Below, piece after piece: positions 52,664 to 63,336 of a DNA stretch of 64,000 bases. The notes under the pieces were generated by a model. The model ran no database searches. It saw nothing but the letters and a program-made list of their open reading frames with translations, and had not been told where the DNA came from. This DNA is from Rhodobacteraceae bacterium Alg238-R152 (GTDB lineage: Bacteria > Pseudomonadota > Alphaproteobacteria > Rhodobacterales > Rhodobacteraceae), in assembly GCA_900537125.1 (NCBI GenBank), contig UNRJ01000003.1, positions 434,001 through 498,000 of the forward strand, written 5' to 3'. A program made the translations under genes and the position numbers. How positions within the stretch are numbered: position 1 is the first letter of the stretch; each line of letters starts with the position of its first letter.

Positions 52664-53533
52664 CTAGATCTCAACAGTGACACTGTAGCCAAATTCAACG
52701 GTCTCGCCGGCGGCGAGGATGACGCTGTTTGGCCGCTGTGTAATCTGCGGCCGATCCCCGACCAGTGACGCTGTCCCATGCCATGGCTCGACACATAGAA
52801 ATGGCGCGTCGACCGGCTTCCAGAGTGCCAAATCGGGCAAGTTGTGGAACGTGAATGACAGCCCGGGACCGTTTTCTGCCCCATACCGCAACGCCTCAGT
52901 GCCATTGGGGAACACCAGTGCCCCGTCCTTGAACAATGGCTCCGTTACCTCCATGCGCCCCTTGTGGAAGGGACCATCCACCCGTTTTGGCATCAGCAAG
53001 CCGTCAGGGTGAAGCGGCTGTTGGGCCGGGGTACTGCCTGACTGCAGCTTTACGACGTGCGGCTGTGTTTCCGCGCCGGGTAGAGGCCAGTGGAAGGCGG
53101 GGTGAAAACCAAAGCCAAAGGGCATTGGCGCTTCTGAGCGGTTTTCTATGCGCGCGGTAACTGTCAGAGTTGCGTCCGCCAGCGCGTGTGTAAGGTGCAA
53201 GGCAAAGTCAAACGGGTAGAGGGCGCGGCTGTCCTCATCTGCATGCAACACATGACGACAAAATGTTGGGTCATGGTCTTGCAGCTCAAAGACCCGCCGT
53301 CTGGCAAACCCATGCTGAGGCATCTCAGCGTGGTGGTCCCCAACCGCAACTTCATCGTTCACAGCACGGCCCACAATGGGAAACAACACGGGGGCACGCC
53401 CGCTCCAGAAAGTCGCGTCGCCGTGCCAAAGCAGGTCAAGACCGGTCTGGGTGCGCAGGTATTGCATTTCGGCCCCAAGTGCGGAGACCGCAAGGCTCAG
53501 GTGGTTGTTTGAGAGGGTACAATCGAGGGACAT
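52664..53533 (-). CDS. Aldose 1-epimerase family protein
   Basis: A 289-aa diverged mutarotase (YeaD/LacX-like). Family blocks: LSNNHLSLAVSALGAEMQYL, WHGDATFWSGRAPVLFPIVG, PQHGFARRRVFEL, FGFHPAFHWPL (catalytic His) and CVEPWHG (catalytic Glu). Start at 53533 (MSLDCTLSN). It converges with the desaturase and is divergent from rplJ, so rplJ cannot be read through from upstream. Confidence 0.85.
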   Translation of the reverse strand: MSLDCTLSNNHLSLAVSALGAEMQYLRTQTGLDLLWHGDATFWSGRAPVLFPIVGRAVNDEVAVGDHHAEMPQHGFARRRVFELQDHDPTFCRHVLHADEDSRALYPFDFALHLTHALADATLTVTARIENRSEAPMPFGFGFHPAFHWPLPGAETQPHVVKLQSGSTPAQQPLHPDGLLMPKRVDGPFHKGRMEVTEPLFKDGALVFPNGTEALRYGAENGPGLSFTFHNLPDLALWKPVDAPFLCVEPWHGTASLVGDRPQITQRPNSVILAAGETVEFGYSVTVEI

Positions 53534-53955
53534 TAAAGCGCCTTTTGGAAGTTGGTGGAGCCAAATCGGAACAGCGGCACTGTAGCTTAGCTTTGACAAA
53601 AGGAAATGGTGAGCCGCGGGTTTTGTAAATGCGTCCTTTCGCTGGGTCTCTCGCTTTTTACGCCGCTATGTTTCTAGACTTGCAAACCACGGCTGCGGGC
53701 TGTAAACGGCCCTTGCCCATCTTGGAAATGGATTCGAGCAATCGATTCCGACACAGGATGGCCTGTCCAAGACGAAGGGTTCGGGTTCGCTTGAATAATT
53801 CCTTTCTGAGATGGGGTAAGAGACAAGAATTCTTAGAAGGCTCACGAGCCTTCGGCGATCTTGGTTCCCAACCCAATGTATGGACCTAAACGCGTGCCGC
53901 TTTTGCGGTGTGCAAAACTGAGCCGGGGAGCAATCCCCAATTTTGGAGTAAAACT
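53534..53955. other. rplJ upstream region and leader
   Basis: 422 bases without a gene: promoter candidate at 53680-53708, then a ~250-base leader. A short hairpin GGGGAGCAATCCCC lies near 53924, close to the start codon. Such leaders usually carry the L10 autoregulatory site, but I cannot identify its kink-turn by eye. Confidence 0.5.
53680..53708 (+). promoter_or_regulatory. Candidate rplJ promoter
   Basis: TTGCAA, 17 bases, TAAACG. The -10-like hexamer and spacing are the same as in the candidate ahead of rplK. Confidence 0.4.
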
Positions 53956-54474
53956 GTGGATAGAGCACAAAAAGAGAAGTTGGTCGACGAGCTCGGCCAG
54001 ATCTTTGAAAGCTCTGGCGTTGTAGTGGTTGCCCACTACGCGGGTCTCACGGTTGCTGACATGCAGGACCTTCGCGCACGTGCTCGTGATGCGGGTGGTG
54101 CTGTTCGTGTCGCCAAGAACAGGCTCGCCAAGATCGCCCTAGACGGCAAACCATGCGAAAGCATCGGTGGCCTTCTGTCGGGTATGACCGTTCTGACCTA
54201 TTCTGAGGACCCTGTGGCAGCTGCCAAAGTGGCCGAAGACTTCGCCAAAGATCACAAGCAATTTGAGATCATTGGTGGTGCAATGGGCGAGAACGCTCTG
54301 GACCGTGCTGGTGTTACAGCAGTGTCGAAAATGCCTTCGCGCGACGAGCTTATTGCTCAGATCGCAAGCATGCTCGGCGCCCCTGCTTCCAACATCGCCG
54401 GCGCCATTGGCGCACCTGCTTCAAACATCGCATCCATCCTGTCTACCGTCGAGGAAAAGGCAGAGGCTGCGTAA
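53956..54474 (+). CDS. rplJ: 50S ribosomal protein L10
   Basis: L10 (172 aa) anchors L7/L12 dimers at the ribosome stalk. Family sequence: [50 protein letters not shown]. The GTG start at 53956 has GGAG 9 bases upstream and gives the standard length; in-frame codons upstream to 53908 are leader. Confidence 0.97.
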   Translation: MDRAQKEKLVDELGQIFESSGVVVVAHYAGLTVADMQDLRARARDAGGAVRVAKNRLAKIALDGKPCESIGGLLSGMTVLTYSEDPVAAAKVAEDFAKDHKQFEIIGGAMGENALDRAGVTAVSKMPSRDELIAQIASMLGAPASNIAGAIGAPASNIASILSTVEEKAEAA

Positions 54475-54548
54475 GCAACTTATTGAGAGCCGCGTCGTGA
54501 CATTGTCACAACGTTGGAACACATACCTAAGAACGGAAAGAGTCTAAA

Positions 54549-54923
54549 ATGGCTGATCTGAAAGCACTCGCAGAAAGCATCGTGGGTCTGACCCTGCTGG
54601 AAGCACAAGAACTGAAAACCATCCTCAAAGACGAGTATGGCATCGAGCCTGCCGCTGGCGGCGCAGTTGTAATGGCAGCAGGCGGCGACGCCGGCGGCGC
54701 AGCTGAAGAAGAAAAAACCGAATTCGACGTTGTTCTGGTTAACGCCGGCGCATCCAAAATCAACGTGATCAAAGAAGTTCGCGGCATCACCGGTCTGGGC
54801 CTGAAAGAAGCCAAGACTCTGGTTGAAGCTGGCGGCAAGATCAAAGAAGGCGTGTCCAAGGACGAAGCCGAAGACGTTAAGGGCAAGCTGGAAGCAGCTG
54901 GCGCGGAAGTCGAAGTTAAGTAA
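54549..54923 (+). CDS. rplL: 50S ribosomal protein L7/L12
   Basis: L7/L12 (124 aa): N-terminal dimerisation part ([20 protein letters not shown]), Ala/Gly-rich hinge ([12 protein letters not shown]), C-terminal factor-binding domain ([32 protein letters not shown]). It recruits translation GTPases. A strong terminator directly follows. Confidence 0.98.
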   Translation: MADLKALAESIVGLTLLEAQELKTILKDEYGIEPAAGGAVVMAAGGDAGGAAEEEKTEFDVVLVNAGASKINVIKEVRGITGLGLKEAKTLVEAGGKIKEGVSKDEAEDVKGKLEAAGAEVEVK

Positions 54924-54946
54924 GTCGGTATCTCACCGAGTTATTG

Positions 54947-54976
54947 CAGGCGTCCCTTCGGGGGCGCCTGTTTTTG
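54947..54976 (+). terminator. Terminator after rplL
   Basis: CAGGCGTCCC pairs with GGGGGCGCCTG over TTC and is followed by TTTTTG. In E. coli only a partial attenuator stands here; in this genome rpoB is also 4.2 kb away. Confidence 0.85.
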
Positions 54977-55085
54977 TTTGGGGGAGGTTGTTTTAGGCGC
55001 GATGGCATGTCGGCTTTGCGGACTTAGCTGCCGTTGCTTTCTTAGCAACAAATGTCTGCTCCGGCTCATGGTCGAGTGAAAGGCT

Positions 55086-56204
55086 TCAACTCGTAAGCCA
55101 ATGCCGATACCTCAAAGTGGCGGTTACATTGTCAAGACTAGGATAGACTGCGACCGGACATATTTGTTTCGTTTCCAGAGTGACAAGAGCCTCCTTCGCA
55201 TTGGCCTGATCTAGCGTGAGCTTGAAGAATTTCTTTTTCCGGTCTCCGTCACACCCGACACCGCCATCTTGGAAAAAGTCAGGCCACCGGCTATTGGCCT
55301 CAAAGAAATTGTTGGCTCCCTCATGCAAGACGAGACACCCGCGCTGTGAAGAGAGGTTTGACCCGCGCTGAGAGATAGCAGGTACCTTTAACCAGTTCTC
55401 TGACTGACGATTTACATCAGGTTCGCGGTGTAAGTCTTTCAGGTCGTTTTGGTGAAACGCCCAAACGCAAAGCTTTCCGTCGGTTTGCAGATTATTCGAC
55501 TGATCATCCCAAATCTTGCTGGCAGCAAAGTAAGCGGACAACAGGCTGTCATCAGAAAAATCTAACAGCCTTGTTGGCACGCGGTGGTGTTGGGCCTTGG
55601 CTAAAACAGGATACCACTTTGATTTTGGGAAGTATTCCCAGTCTTCGTAAAAGCTCCTCATACTTTCATCTCGCATCTGGGCTAATTCATCAAAAATGCT
55701 AGGTGAGAAGTCACAAGGCAACGAGAACGTATTGGCCAATGTTTGAAAATGCTCAAGCATAAAGGCTTCCCGCTCTACCATCTTTTGCCAATATTCTTTG
55801 TTGGTTACGTTAGCCTGATCGGGGAGTGCGAAGCCGAATTGTTCAAATGGTTGTGCGACGCGGTGAGCTGAGGGCAACATCGACCAAGTCGCATCCCAAT
55901 GGCCCCGAAAAAGCCATCCTGAACTACTTGTTTCTTGGGGCCGAAATGGTTTCTGTTTGATCGTAAAGACCGCAAGGCAGCTAAGAAAGTCCTGCGCGTT
56001 CGAAAAATGAACCTCATTGCAATCTGAGGGACTAACTACCTTTGCAGCCGGGAACATTTGAGCGATCCATGTAATATCGATTGGCATGTAGATAAGCTTT
56101 CTTTCAGTCCAGTTCGGCACCAAGTGCCTTGGCCACCTCTTGTATGGCAAATAAAGCCACGATGGAAAGCTGACCTTCGAGCGCGCTGCAGCATCCGTCA
56201 ACAT
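55086..56204 (-). CDS. FRG-domain protein
   Basis: A 372-aa protein with an FRG domain: WLFRGHWDATWSMLPSAHR at about 97-115 and AKAQHHRVPTRLLDFSDDS at about 202-220, then QRGCLVLHEGAN. FRG domains occur in toxin- and phage-defence-linked proteins, biochemical role not settled. The start is unsure (56204 or Met at 56087; neither has a good ribosome-binding site). Hand counts of three 60-base lines give 42-47% G+C against 65% for a line in the next gene, which suggests recent transfer. Confidence 0.75.
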   Translation of the reverse strand: MLTDAAARSKVSFPSWLYLPYKRWPRHLVPNWTERKLIYMPIDITWIAQMFPAAKVVSPSDCNEVHFSNAQDFLSCLAVFTIKQKPFRPQETSSSGWLFRGHWDATWSMLPSAHRVAQPFEQFGFALPDQANVTNKEYWQKMVEREAFMLEHFQTLANTFSLPCDFSPSIFDELAQMRDESMRSFYEDWEYFPKSKWYPVLAKAQHHRVPTRLLDFSDDSLLSAYFAASKIWDDQSNNLQTDGKLCVWAFHQNDLKDLHREPDVNRQSENWLKVPAISQRGSNLSSQRGCLVLHEGANNFFEANSRWPDFFQDGGVGCDGDRKKKFFKLTLDQANAKEALVTLETKQICPVAVYPSLDNVTATLRYRHWLTS

Positions 56205-56289
56205 GGGCTCATTTCAGCCTTTCACGGTTTGTGGAGGTCGAAAATGTCACGTGCTTGATAGATCGTTCGCTCCACCTTCAAGTCTCTGT

Positions 56290-57261
56290 CTACTCACAAA
56301 GCGGCAATTCCAGCGGTGGCTGTTTCGGCAGTGAGGCGCGCCAGTCGTTGATGATTGGTTGCAGAGTTTTCTTGGGCCAGAATTTCGGGATGCCGATGGT
56401 TTTGAGGCAGGCAGCGTGCCAGTAAAGGCCGGATTGCTGTGGGGATTTCCCTCGTTGGATCACCTTGGCCACGGCGTTGATGTCTTTGGACGACGGGTAG
56501 ATGTAAAGCGTTGTTGGCTTGCCGTCGGCAATCTTCAGGATCTCGTCGGTGGCCGGTTTGGACCAGGTGGTGCAGCCGTTGCTGCGGCCGGAAGTGTAAT
56601 CGACCAGTTTGCCATACGGCACAAAGCCATCCGCATCCGCGTGGGTGCTTTGGGGCCGTTCCATCCGGCATTGCCAGCGTAGGAACATCGCGCGGTGGCC
56701 GCCGATTGCGCGCTCGCGGGCGTTGCTGGTTTCGCCTTCGCCGTCAAACAGCAGGAAGGTGCGCAGGAAGGGTTTCTTACCAGAGCCGCTTTGGTAGTAG
56801 CCCTTAAAAGACCTGCGGGATTCTGCGGTGACATAGGCCCCGCCAGCGGTGAGTTTGGAGCCTTCGGCGTTGCTGAAGTTGCGGGCGCATTGCCGGCCAT
56901 TGGAAAAATTGGCTTTTGCCAGTTTGCGACCGTTGCCATAGCCCGAGGATACCGCTTTGAAGGTCTTTGATTTTTCGCAAATCACGTAAAATCGGGGCAG
57001 GGCACTGCCGTCATCCCCTGTGCTGGGGCGGGTGGCATCCATGGCAAAGTAGCAGGGGTTTTTGACTGTGCCGCTGCGGCGTTTCTCCAGATAGAGCGCG
57101 CGGGCGCGGTCCAGCACCACGGGGGCGATTTTTCCGGTCCCCGTGCCAACGTGGCTTTGCAACCATCTTGGGATGTCTTGTGACGCTTCGGTAGCAGCAG
57201 AAAAGCTTGGGGAGATTAGGCAGGCCAGACCAATGGCGCGCAGGGATGAGGTCAAAAACAA
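56290..57261 (-). CDS. L,D-transpeptidase-like (YkuD-type) exported protein
   Basis: About 323 aa. The catalytic-type motif SGRSNGCTTW (S-x-GC-x) and RAMFLRWQCR/YGKLVDY blocks resemble the murein L,D-transpeptidase catalytic family that includes YkuD_2 proteins. An N-terminal signal peptide (TSSLRAIGLACLISPSFSAA) is clear. Start taken as TTG at 57261 with GGGAG 7 bases upstream, since a longer reading to 57378 puts ~39 residues ahead of the signal. It would cross-link murein or attach proteins to it. It lies between rplL and rpoB. Confidence 0.65.
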   Translation of the reverse strand: MFLTSSLRAIGLACLISPSFSAATEASQDIPRWLQSHVGTGTGKIAPVVLDRARALYLEKRRSGTVKNPCYFAMDATRPSTGDDGSALPRFYVICEKSKTFKAVSSGYGNGRKLAKANFSNGRQCARNFSNAEGSKLTAGGAYVTAESRRSFKGYYQSGSGKKPFLRTFLLFDGEGETSNARERAIGGHRAMFLRWQCRMERPQSTHADADGFVPYGKLVDYTSGRSNGCTTWSKPATDEILKIADGKPTTLYIYPSSKDINAVAKVIQRGKSPQQSGLYWHAACLKTIGIPKFWPKKTLQPIINDWRASLPKQPPLELPLCE

Positions 57262-57388
57262 AGTGCAGGCTCCCAAATGTGACGCAAGAACGAACTGCGT
57301 CCAGCCTGCCCGAAAAGGGGCCTGCGGGTCTAGGGGGCAGTGGATGCTTGGGGAATGGGGTGTCCCCTTAGAGGACACCTCCTATGCT

Positions 57389-58639
57389 TTAGCTGATGAT
57401 TGCCGCTTGGATGTTGGTGTCCTCAACCCGAATGCGCGCCAGCTTCTTGAAGCTTTCGGCGTGATCGCGTCGCTCTTGCATGGGCAACACCTCGTCCAGA
57501 CGAGCAAAGTCTCCGGCGCAGCGGTCTTCGGCCATTTGCATGATCGCGTCCGGACCGCCACTGCCGCGATTGGCCAGCGTTATGGCATTGGCCATCGGAC
57601 GCACCTGGTCTTCGTAAATCTTGGCGGCGGTGTGACCCACGCCTTGGTCTTTGATGGCTGCGCCCAGCAGGCGGGCGTCAATGATGGCTTGGCTCGCACC
57701 ACTGGACCCCACAGGATAGGTGGCATGTGCGGCGTCGCCAATCAGGGTCACGGCGCCGTCGGTCCAGCTCTCCACCGGTTCGCGATCCACCATCGGGTAT
57801 TCATACACCTCGTTGGCGTTGGCGATCAGCTCGGGAATATTGATCCAGCCAAAATCCCAGTCTGCAAAATCGTCGGCAAAGCGCGCCGCATCCACTTTGC
57901 GGTTCCAGTCGCCTTCTTGGATATGTGTGTCTGGATCAACGCTGGCCTCAGCAATCCAGTTGATCAGCGTGTAACCGGTCTCCGGATCAGGGGCCGAGAT
58001 TGGGTAAGTGACAAACCGTTGCGTGTCGTGACCTGCAAGAATCATTGAGGTGCCGCTCAGAAACGCGGGCGCCGTGGTGGTGCCGCGCCACATGATTGCG
58101 CCACCCCAAACCGGAGCTCCTTCAGTGGGATACATCTGCGCCCGAATAGCCGAGTGCACGCCGTCGGCTGCCACCAACATGCTGCCGGCCAAAGACTTGA
58201 TGGTTTCGCCCTGTTGGTAAATGGCCACCACACCTTTGTCGGTGTTGGCGTATTGGGTGACGCGGCAGCCAAAAGAGATGCTGTCTGCACCGCAACGTGT
58301 GATCAAAGCGTTGAGTAGGCCCATTTGCAGCTCACCCCGGTGCACTGAATACTGCGGCCAATTGTACCCTGCATGACGGCCGCGTGGCTCGGTCCAAATT
58401 TCCACGCCGGTCTTGGTATAAAACCCGTAGTCACGGGTTTTCACGCCGACCCGTTCCAGCATGTCCTCAAGGCCAAGCGCAAAGAGTTCGCGCACACACG
58501 GCGGTTGTAGGTTGATGCCAACCCCCAACGGCTTAGGGTGGGTTACGCTTTCCAAAATGTGAAACGGTACGCCAATCTCGTGCAGAGTCAGGCCCATGGT
58601 CAACCCGGCGATACCGCCGCCGGCAATGATAACAGTCAT
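57389..58639 (-). CDS. FAD-dependent monooxygenase (salicylate hydroxylase-like)
   Basis: A 416-aa group A flavoprotein monooxygenase. Dinucleotide fold IIAGGGIAGLTMGL at the N-terminus, YSVHRGELQMGL, the second FAD motif LIGDAAHATYPVGSSGASQA and LANRGSGGPD near the end. The substrate is unknown; the family hydroxylates aromatic or related rings with NAD(P)H and O2. Start at 58639 (MTVIIAGGG); a longer reading to 58810 adds no family sequence. Divergent from rpoB. Confidence 0.88.
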   Translation of the reverse strand: MTVIIAGGGIAGLTMGLTLHEIGVPFHILESVTHPKPLGVGINLQPPCVRELFALGLEDMLERVGVKTRDYGFYTKTGVEIWTEPRGRHAGYNWPQYSVHRGELQMGLLNALITRCGADSISFGCRVTQYANTDKGVVAIYQQGETIKSLAGSMLVAADGVHSAIRAQMYPTEGAPVWGGAIMWRGTTTAPAFLSGTSMILAGHDTQRFVTYPISAPDPETGYTLINWIAEASVDPDTHIQEGDWNRKVDAARFADDFADWDFGWINIPELIANANEVYEYPMVDREPVESWTDGAVTLIGDAAHATYPVGSSGASQAIIDARLLGAAIKDQGVGHTAAKIYEDQVRPMANAITLANRGSGGPDAIMQMAEDRCAGDFARLDEVLPMQERRDHAESFKKLARIRVEDTNIQAAIIS

Positions 58640-59144
58640 CTTAAAATTGGTTCTCTTATTGTTGCTTGTTTTGCGGTGGAGTATTGTGAAATTTCCTTCC
58701 GTGCGCAAAAGATATTTGCGGCCCTTGTCTGCAGTCTTTCTGGGTCGGGCGCGATGGCAGTTTTGGCGGATGTCAAGCCCTAAGGGGTTGCAAAGGCACG
58801 CTTGATTCAATATTCGGTAATCTCTTGCGGTTTCGAGCGATTCGGGGCCGCTTTTGTCCTTTGCGGATTTATTGGATAAGGCGGCGCTGATCTGGGGGGC
58901 TACCCCACACTTTCAAAAGACGACAACTACCAGATAAGACCTTGAAAACAGGCAAAACCCCGGCTTGGTAAGCCTCTTGGATGGCGCGAAATGCGCGACA
59001 AGAGGTTTTCCAAGGCAGGATTTTAGATCGAGTGGCTCCGGTGGGACGGTGGCCGAGAATGGATCTGATCCACGCCGTCACTGACGCGACGTGCCGGGGC
59101 CCGACGGCAAGTTGTTGATGAGATATCGAAAGGTGACATTGACC
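58640..59144. other. rpoB upstream region
   Basis: 505 bases with no supported gene. Since a terminator and three opposite-strand genes separate rpoB from rplL, the rpoBC promoter must be here. A weak candidate is TTGAAA at 58942, 17 bases, TTGGTA at 58965. A long leader would follow. Confidence 0.5.
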
Positions 59145-62100
59145 ATGGCTCAAAGCTTCCTTGGCCAGAAACGTCTACGTAAATACTACGGTAAAATCCG
59201 TGAAGTCCTGGAGATGCCGAACCTGATTGAGGTTCAGAAATCTTCCTACGACTTGTTCCTGAAATCCGGCGAACTGGAGATCCCCACCGATGGTGAAGGT
59301 ATCAAAGGTGTGTTTCAGTCGGTTTTCCCGATCAAAGATTTCAACGAAACCAGCGTGCTGGAATTTGTTAACTATGAGCTGGAAAAGCCGAAGTACGATG
59401 TTGAGGAATGTCAGCAACGTGACATGACTTACAGCGCGCCGCTGAAAGTCACGCTGCGTCTCATCGTGTTTGATGTGGACGAAGATACCGGTGCAAAATC
59501 GGTCAAGGACATCAAAGAGCAAGACGTCTTTATGGGCGACATGCCTCTGATGACGCAAAACGGTACCTTTGTTGTGAACGGCACCGAGCGGGTGATCGTT
59601 TCCCAAATGCACCGCTCTCCGGGCGTGTTCTATGACCACGATAAAGGCAAAACCCACTCTTCGGGCAAATTGCTGTTTGCCTGCCGCATTATCCCATATC
59701 GCGGTAGCTGGCTGGACTTTGAGTTTGACGCCAAAGACATCGTGTTTGCACGTATCGACCGCCGTCGTAAATTGCCTGTGACCACCCTGCTGTACGCATT
59801 GGGGCTGGACCAGGAAGGCATCATGTCTGCCTATTACGACACGGTGAACTACAAACTGGACAAGAGCAAAGGTTGGGTCACCAAGTTCTTCCCAGATCGC
59901 GTGCGCGGCACACGTCCAACACAAGATCTCATCGACGCGGCTACTGGTGAAGTGATTGCCGAAGCTGGCAAGAAAGTCACGCCACGTGCGGTCAAAAAGA
60001 TCATCGATGAAGGCAAGATCACCGATCTGCTGGTGCCGTTTGAGCACATCGTTGGCAAATTTGTCTCCCAGGACCTCATCAACGAGGAAACCGGTGCGAT
60101 CTACGTGGAAGCCGGTGATGAGCTGACACTGGAATACGACAAAGACGGCGATCTGATCGGCGGGACCGTCAAAGAACTGGTGGATGCGGGTTTCACCGAT
60201 ATTCCGGTTCTGGACATCGACAACGTCAATGTTGGCCCCTACATGCGTAACACCATGGCGGCGGATAAAAACATGGGCCGCGATACCGCGCTTATGGACA
60301 TCTACCGTGTGATGCGTCCGGGTGAGCCACCCACCGTTGATGCGGCGTCCAACCTGTTTGACACGTTGTTCTTTGACAGCGAGCGATATGATCTTTCTGC
60401 GGTTGGCCGTGTGAAGATGAATATGCGTTTGGCTCTGGATGCGGAAGACACGCAGCGTACCCTGCGCAAAGAAGATATCATCTCCTGTATCAAAGCGCTG
60501 GTTATGCTGCGCGACGGCAAAGGTGACATCGACGACATCGACCACCTCGGAAACCGCCGTGTGCGCTCCGTTGGTGAATTGATGGAGAACCAGTACCGTG
60601 TGGGTCTGCTGCGCATGGAGCGTGCGATCAAAGAGCGTATGAGCTCTGTTGAGATCGACACCGTCATGCCACAGGATCTTATCAACGCAAAACCGGCAGC
60701 AGCGGCTGTGCGTGAATTCTTCGGCTCTTCGCAGCTGTCGCAGTTCATGGACCAAACCAACCCGCTGTCTGAGGTGACACACAAACGCCGCCTCTCCGCG
60801 CTTGGACCAGGTGGTCTGACCCGCGAGCGTGCTGGCTTTGAAGTGCGCGACGTACACGCGACCCACTACGGTCGTATGTGTCCGATTGAAACGCCGGAAG
60901 GGCCAAACATTGGTCTGATCAACTCGCTGGCCACCTTTGCCCGCGTGAACAAATACGGCTTCATCGAAACACCGTATCGCAAGGTTGAGAACGGCGTGGT
61001 CTCCGATGAGGTGAACTACATGTCCGCAACCGAAGAGCAGCGCCACACCGTGGCGCAGGCCAACGCCTTGCTCGACGAAAACGGCAAGTTCGTAAATGAG
61101 TTTGTAAACACCCGTCAGTCGGGCGAATACACACTGGCTGCTTCGGAAAACGTGGACCTGATCGACGTCAGCCCAAAACAGCTGGTCTCGGTTGCGGCCT
61201 CGCTTATTCCGTTCCTTGAAAACGACGATGCGAACCGGGCCTTGATGGGCTCGAACATGCAACGTCAGGCAGTTCCATTGCTGCGTGCGGAAGCACCATT
61301 GGTCGGTACTGGTATCGAGGAAAAAGTGGCGATCGATTCCGGCGCGGCCATTCAGGCCAAACGCGCAGGTATCATCGACCAAGTGGATGCGCAGCGTATT
61401 GTTGTGCGGGCGACCTCTGATCTGGAACTGGGCGATGCGGGTGTGGACATTTACCGTCTGCGCAAATTCCAACGCTCCAACCAGAACACTTGCATTAACC
61501 AGCGTCCGCTGGTGAAAGTAGGCGACACAGTGTCCAAAGCGGAAGTCATCGCAGATGGCCCGTCGACCGACATTGGTGAATTGGCACTTGGTAAAAACGT
61601 GGTTGTCGCGTTTATGCCTTGGAACGGCTACAACTACGAAGACTCCATTCTGATCTCCGAGCGCATCGCGCGTGACGACGTGTTTACATCGGTTCACATC
61701 GAAGAATTCGAAGTTGCCGCACGTGACACTAAGCTTGGTCCAGAGGAAATCACCCGCGACATTCCAAACGTCGGTGAAGAAGCGCTGCGCAACCTCGACG
61801 AGGCGGGCATCGTGTACATCGGTGCGGACGTTGAGCCGGGTGACATTCTGGTCGGTAAGATCACACCAAAGGGCGAAAGCCCAATGACGCCGGAAGAAAA
61901 GCTTCTGCGCGCCATCTTTGGTGAGAAAGCCTCTGACGTGCGTGACACCTCACTGCGTGTGAAGCCGGGTGACTTTGGTACGGTTGTGGAAGTGCGCGTC
62001 TTTAACCGCCATGGTGTGGAAAAAGACGAACGTGCGCTGCAGATCGAGCGTGAAGAGATCGAACGTCTGGCGCGTGACCGCGACGACGAACTCGCGATCC

Positions 62101-63281
62101 TGGACCGCAACATCTATGCCCGTCTCAAAGGCATGATCCTTGGTAAAGTGGCCGTGAAAGGCCCCAAAGGCGTAAAAGCCAACTCTGAGATCACCGAAGA
62201 GTTGCTGGCGTCGATGAGCCGCGGTCAGTGGTGGCAGCTTGCATTGGCAGAAGAAGCTGATGCGCAGGTTGTTGAGGCCCTGAACGAGCAGTACGAGATC
62301 CAGAAACGTGCGCTTGAGCACCGTTTTGAGGACAAAGTTGAGAAAGTCCGTCGTGGCGACGATCTGCCACCAGGTGTGATGAAGATGGTTAAAGTCTTCA
62401 TCGCGGTGAAGCGTAAGCTTCAGCCGGGTGATAAAATGGCCGGTCGTCACGGGAACAAGGGTGTTATTTCCAAGGTTGTGCCTATGGAAGACATGCCGTT
62501 CCTCGCAGATGGTACGCCAGTTGACTTCTGTCTGAACCCACTGGGTGTGCCTTCGCGGATGAACGTTGGTCAGATTCTTGAAACCCACATGGGTTGGGCT
62601 GCACGTGGTCTGGGTGTGAATGTGGACGAAGCGATGCAGGAATACCGTCGCTCCGGCGATCTGACCCCCGTGCGTGAAGCCATGCACCTGGCCTATGGCG
62701 ATGATGTCTACGAAGAAGGCATCGCCGGCATGGATGAAGGTCAGCTTCTGGAAGCCGCAGGCAACGTGACCAACGGTGTGCCAATTGCGACCCCAGTGTT
62801 TGACGGCGCCAAAGAAGGCGACGTGAACAACGCATTGGTGCGTGCTGGCTTCTCCGAAAGCGGTCAGTCGGTTCTGTTTGATGGCCGCACAGGTGAGCAG
62901 TTTGCCCGCCCTGTGACCGTGGGCATCAAGTACCTGCTGAAATTGCACCACCTTGTGGACGACAAAATCCACGCGCGTTCGACTGGTCCATACTCCTTGG
63001 TCACACAGCAACCGCTGGGTGGTAAGGCACAGTTTGGTGGTCAGCGCTTTGGTGAGATGGAAGTCTGGGCTCTGGAAGCTTACGGCGCCGCCTACACGCT
63101 GCAGGAAATGCTGACCGTGAAGTCGGATGATGTGGCAGGCCGAACCAAGGTCTATGAAAGCATCGTCAAGGGCGAGGACAACTTCGAAGCGGGCGTCCCA
63201 GAATCGTTCAACGTTCTGGTGAAAGAAGTTCGGGGCCTCGGCCTGAATATGGAACTCCTGGATACGGAGGAAGGTGAATGA
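59145..63281 (+). CDS. rpoB: RNA polymerase beta subunit
   Basis: RpoB (1378 aa) from ATG 59145 ([20 protein letters not shown]), AAAGGTGA ~9 bases upstream; length is standard for alphaproteobacteria. Landmarks: rifampicin region ([40 protein letters not shown]), the catalytic-site [11 protein letters not shown], and the C-terminal [20 protein letters not shown]. No unusual insertion was noticed. rpoC follows after 55 bases. Confidence 0.98.
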   Translation: MAQSFLGQKRLRKYYGKIREVLEMPNLIEVQKSSYDLFLKSGELEIPTDGEGIKGVFQSVFPIKDFNETSVLEFVNYELEKPKYDVEECQQRDMTYSAPLKVTLRLIVFDVDEDTGAKSVKDIKEQDVFMGDMPLMTQNGTFVVNGTERVIVSQMHRSPGVFYDHDKGKTHSSGKLLFACRIIPYRGSWLDFEFDAKDIVFARIDRRRKLPVTTLLYALGLDQEGIMSAYYDTVNYKLDKSKGWVTKFFPDRVRGTRPTQDLIDAATGEVIAEAGKKVTPRAVKKIIDEGKITDLLVPFEHIVGKFVSQDLINEETGAIYVEAGDELTLEYDKDGDLIGGTVKELVDAGFTDIPVLDIDNVNVGPYMRNTMAADKNMGRDTALMDIYRVMRPGEPPTVDAASNLFDTLFFDSERYDLSAVGRVKMNMRLALDAEDTQRTLRKEDIISCIKALVMLRDGKGDIDDIDHLGNRRVRSVGELMENQYRVGLLRMERAIKERMSSVEIDTVMPQDLINAKPAAAAVREFFGSSQLSQFMDQTNPLSEVTHKRRLSALGPGGLTRERAGFEVRDVHATHYGRMCPIETPEGPNIGLINSLATFARVNKYGFIETPYRKVENGVVSDEVNYMSATEEQRHTVAQANALLDENGKFVNEFVNTRQSGEYTLAASENVDLIDVSPKQLVSVAASLIPFLENDDANRALMGSNMQRQAVPLLRAEAPLVGTGIEEKVAIDSGAAIQAKRAGIIDQVDAQRIVVRATSDLELGDAGVDIYRLRKFQRSNQNTCINQRPLVKVGDTVSKAEVIADGPSTDIGELALGKNVVVAFMPWNGYNYEDSILISERIARDDVFTSVHIEEFEVAARDTKLGPEEITRDIPNVGEEALRNLDEAGIVYIGADVEPGDILVGKITPKGESPMTPEEKLLRAIFGEKASDVRDTSLRVKPGDFGTVVEVRVFNRHGVEKDERALQIEREEIERLARDRDDELAILDRNIYARLKGMILGKVAVKGPKGVKANSEITEELLASMSRGQWWQLALAEEADAQVVEALNEQYEIQKRALEHRFEDKVEKVRRGDDLPPGVMKMVKVFIAVKRKLQPGDKMAGRHGNKGVISKVVPMEDMPFLADGTPVDFCLNPLGVPSRMNVGQILETHMGWAARGLGVNVDEAMQEYRRSGDLTPVREAMHLAYGDDVYEEGIAGMDEGQLLEAAGNVTNGVPIATPVFDGAKEGDVNNALVRAGFSESGQSVLFDGRTGEQFARPVTVGIKYLLKLHHLVDDKIHARSTGPYSLVTQQPLGGKAQFGGQRFGEMEVWALEAYGAAYTLQEMLTVKSDDVAGRTKVYESIVKGEDNFEAGVPESFNVLVKEVRGLGLNMELLDTEEGE

Positions 63282-63336
63282 GGGCGTCAGCCCTCACTCC
63301 ATTCCCTTTCCTCCCAACCAAATTTGAGGTATCAAA

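Noticed and set aside
53534..53955. Small gene in the rplJ leader
   Set aside because: Short frames there have no ribosome-binding site and coincide with the expected untranslated leader.
59175..61697. An 840-codon open frame on the - strand
   Set aside because: Antisense to rpoB; His/Val-rich composition and lack of domains mark it as a shadow of strong codon bias.
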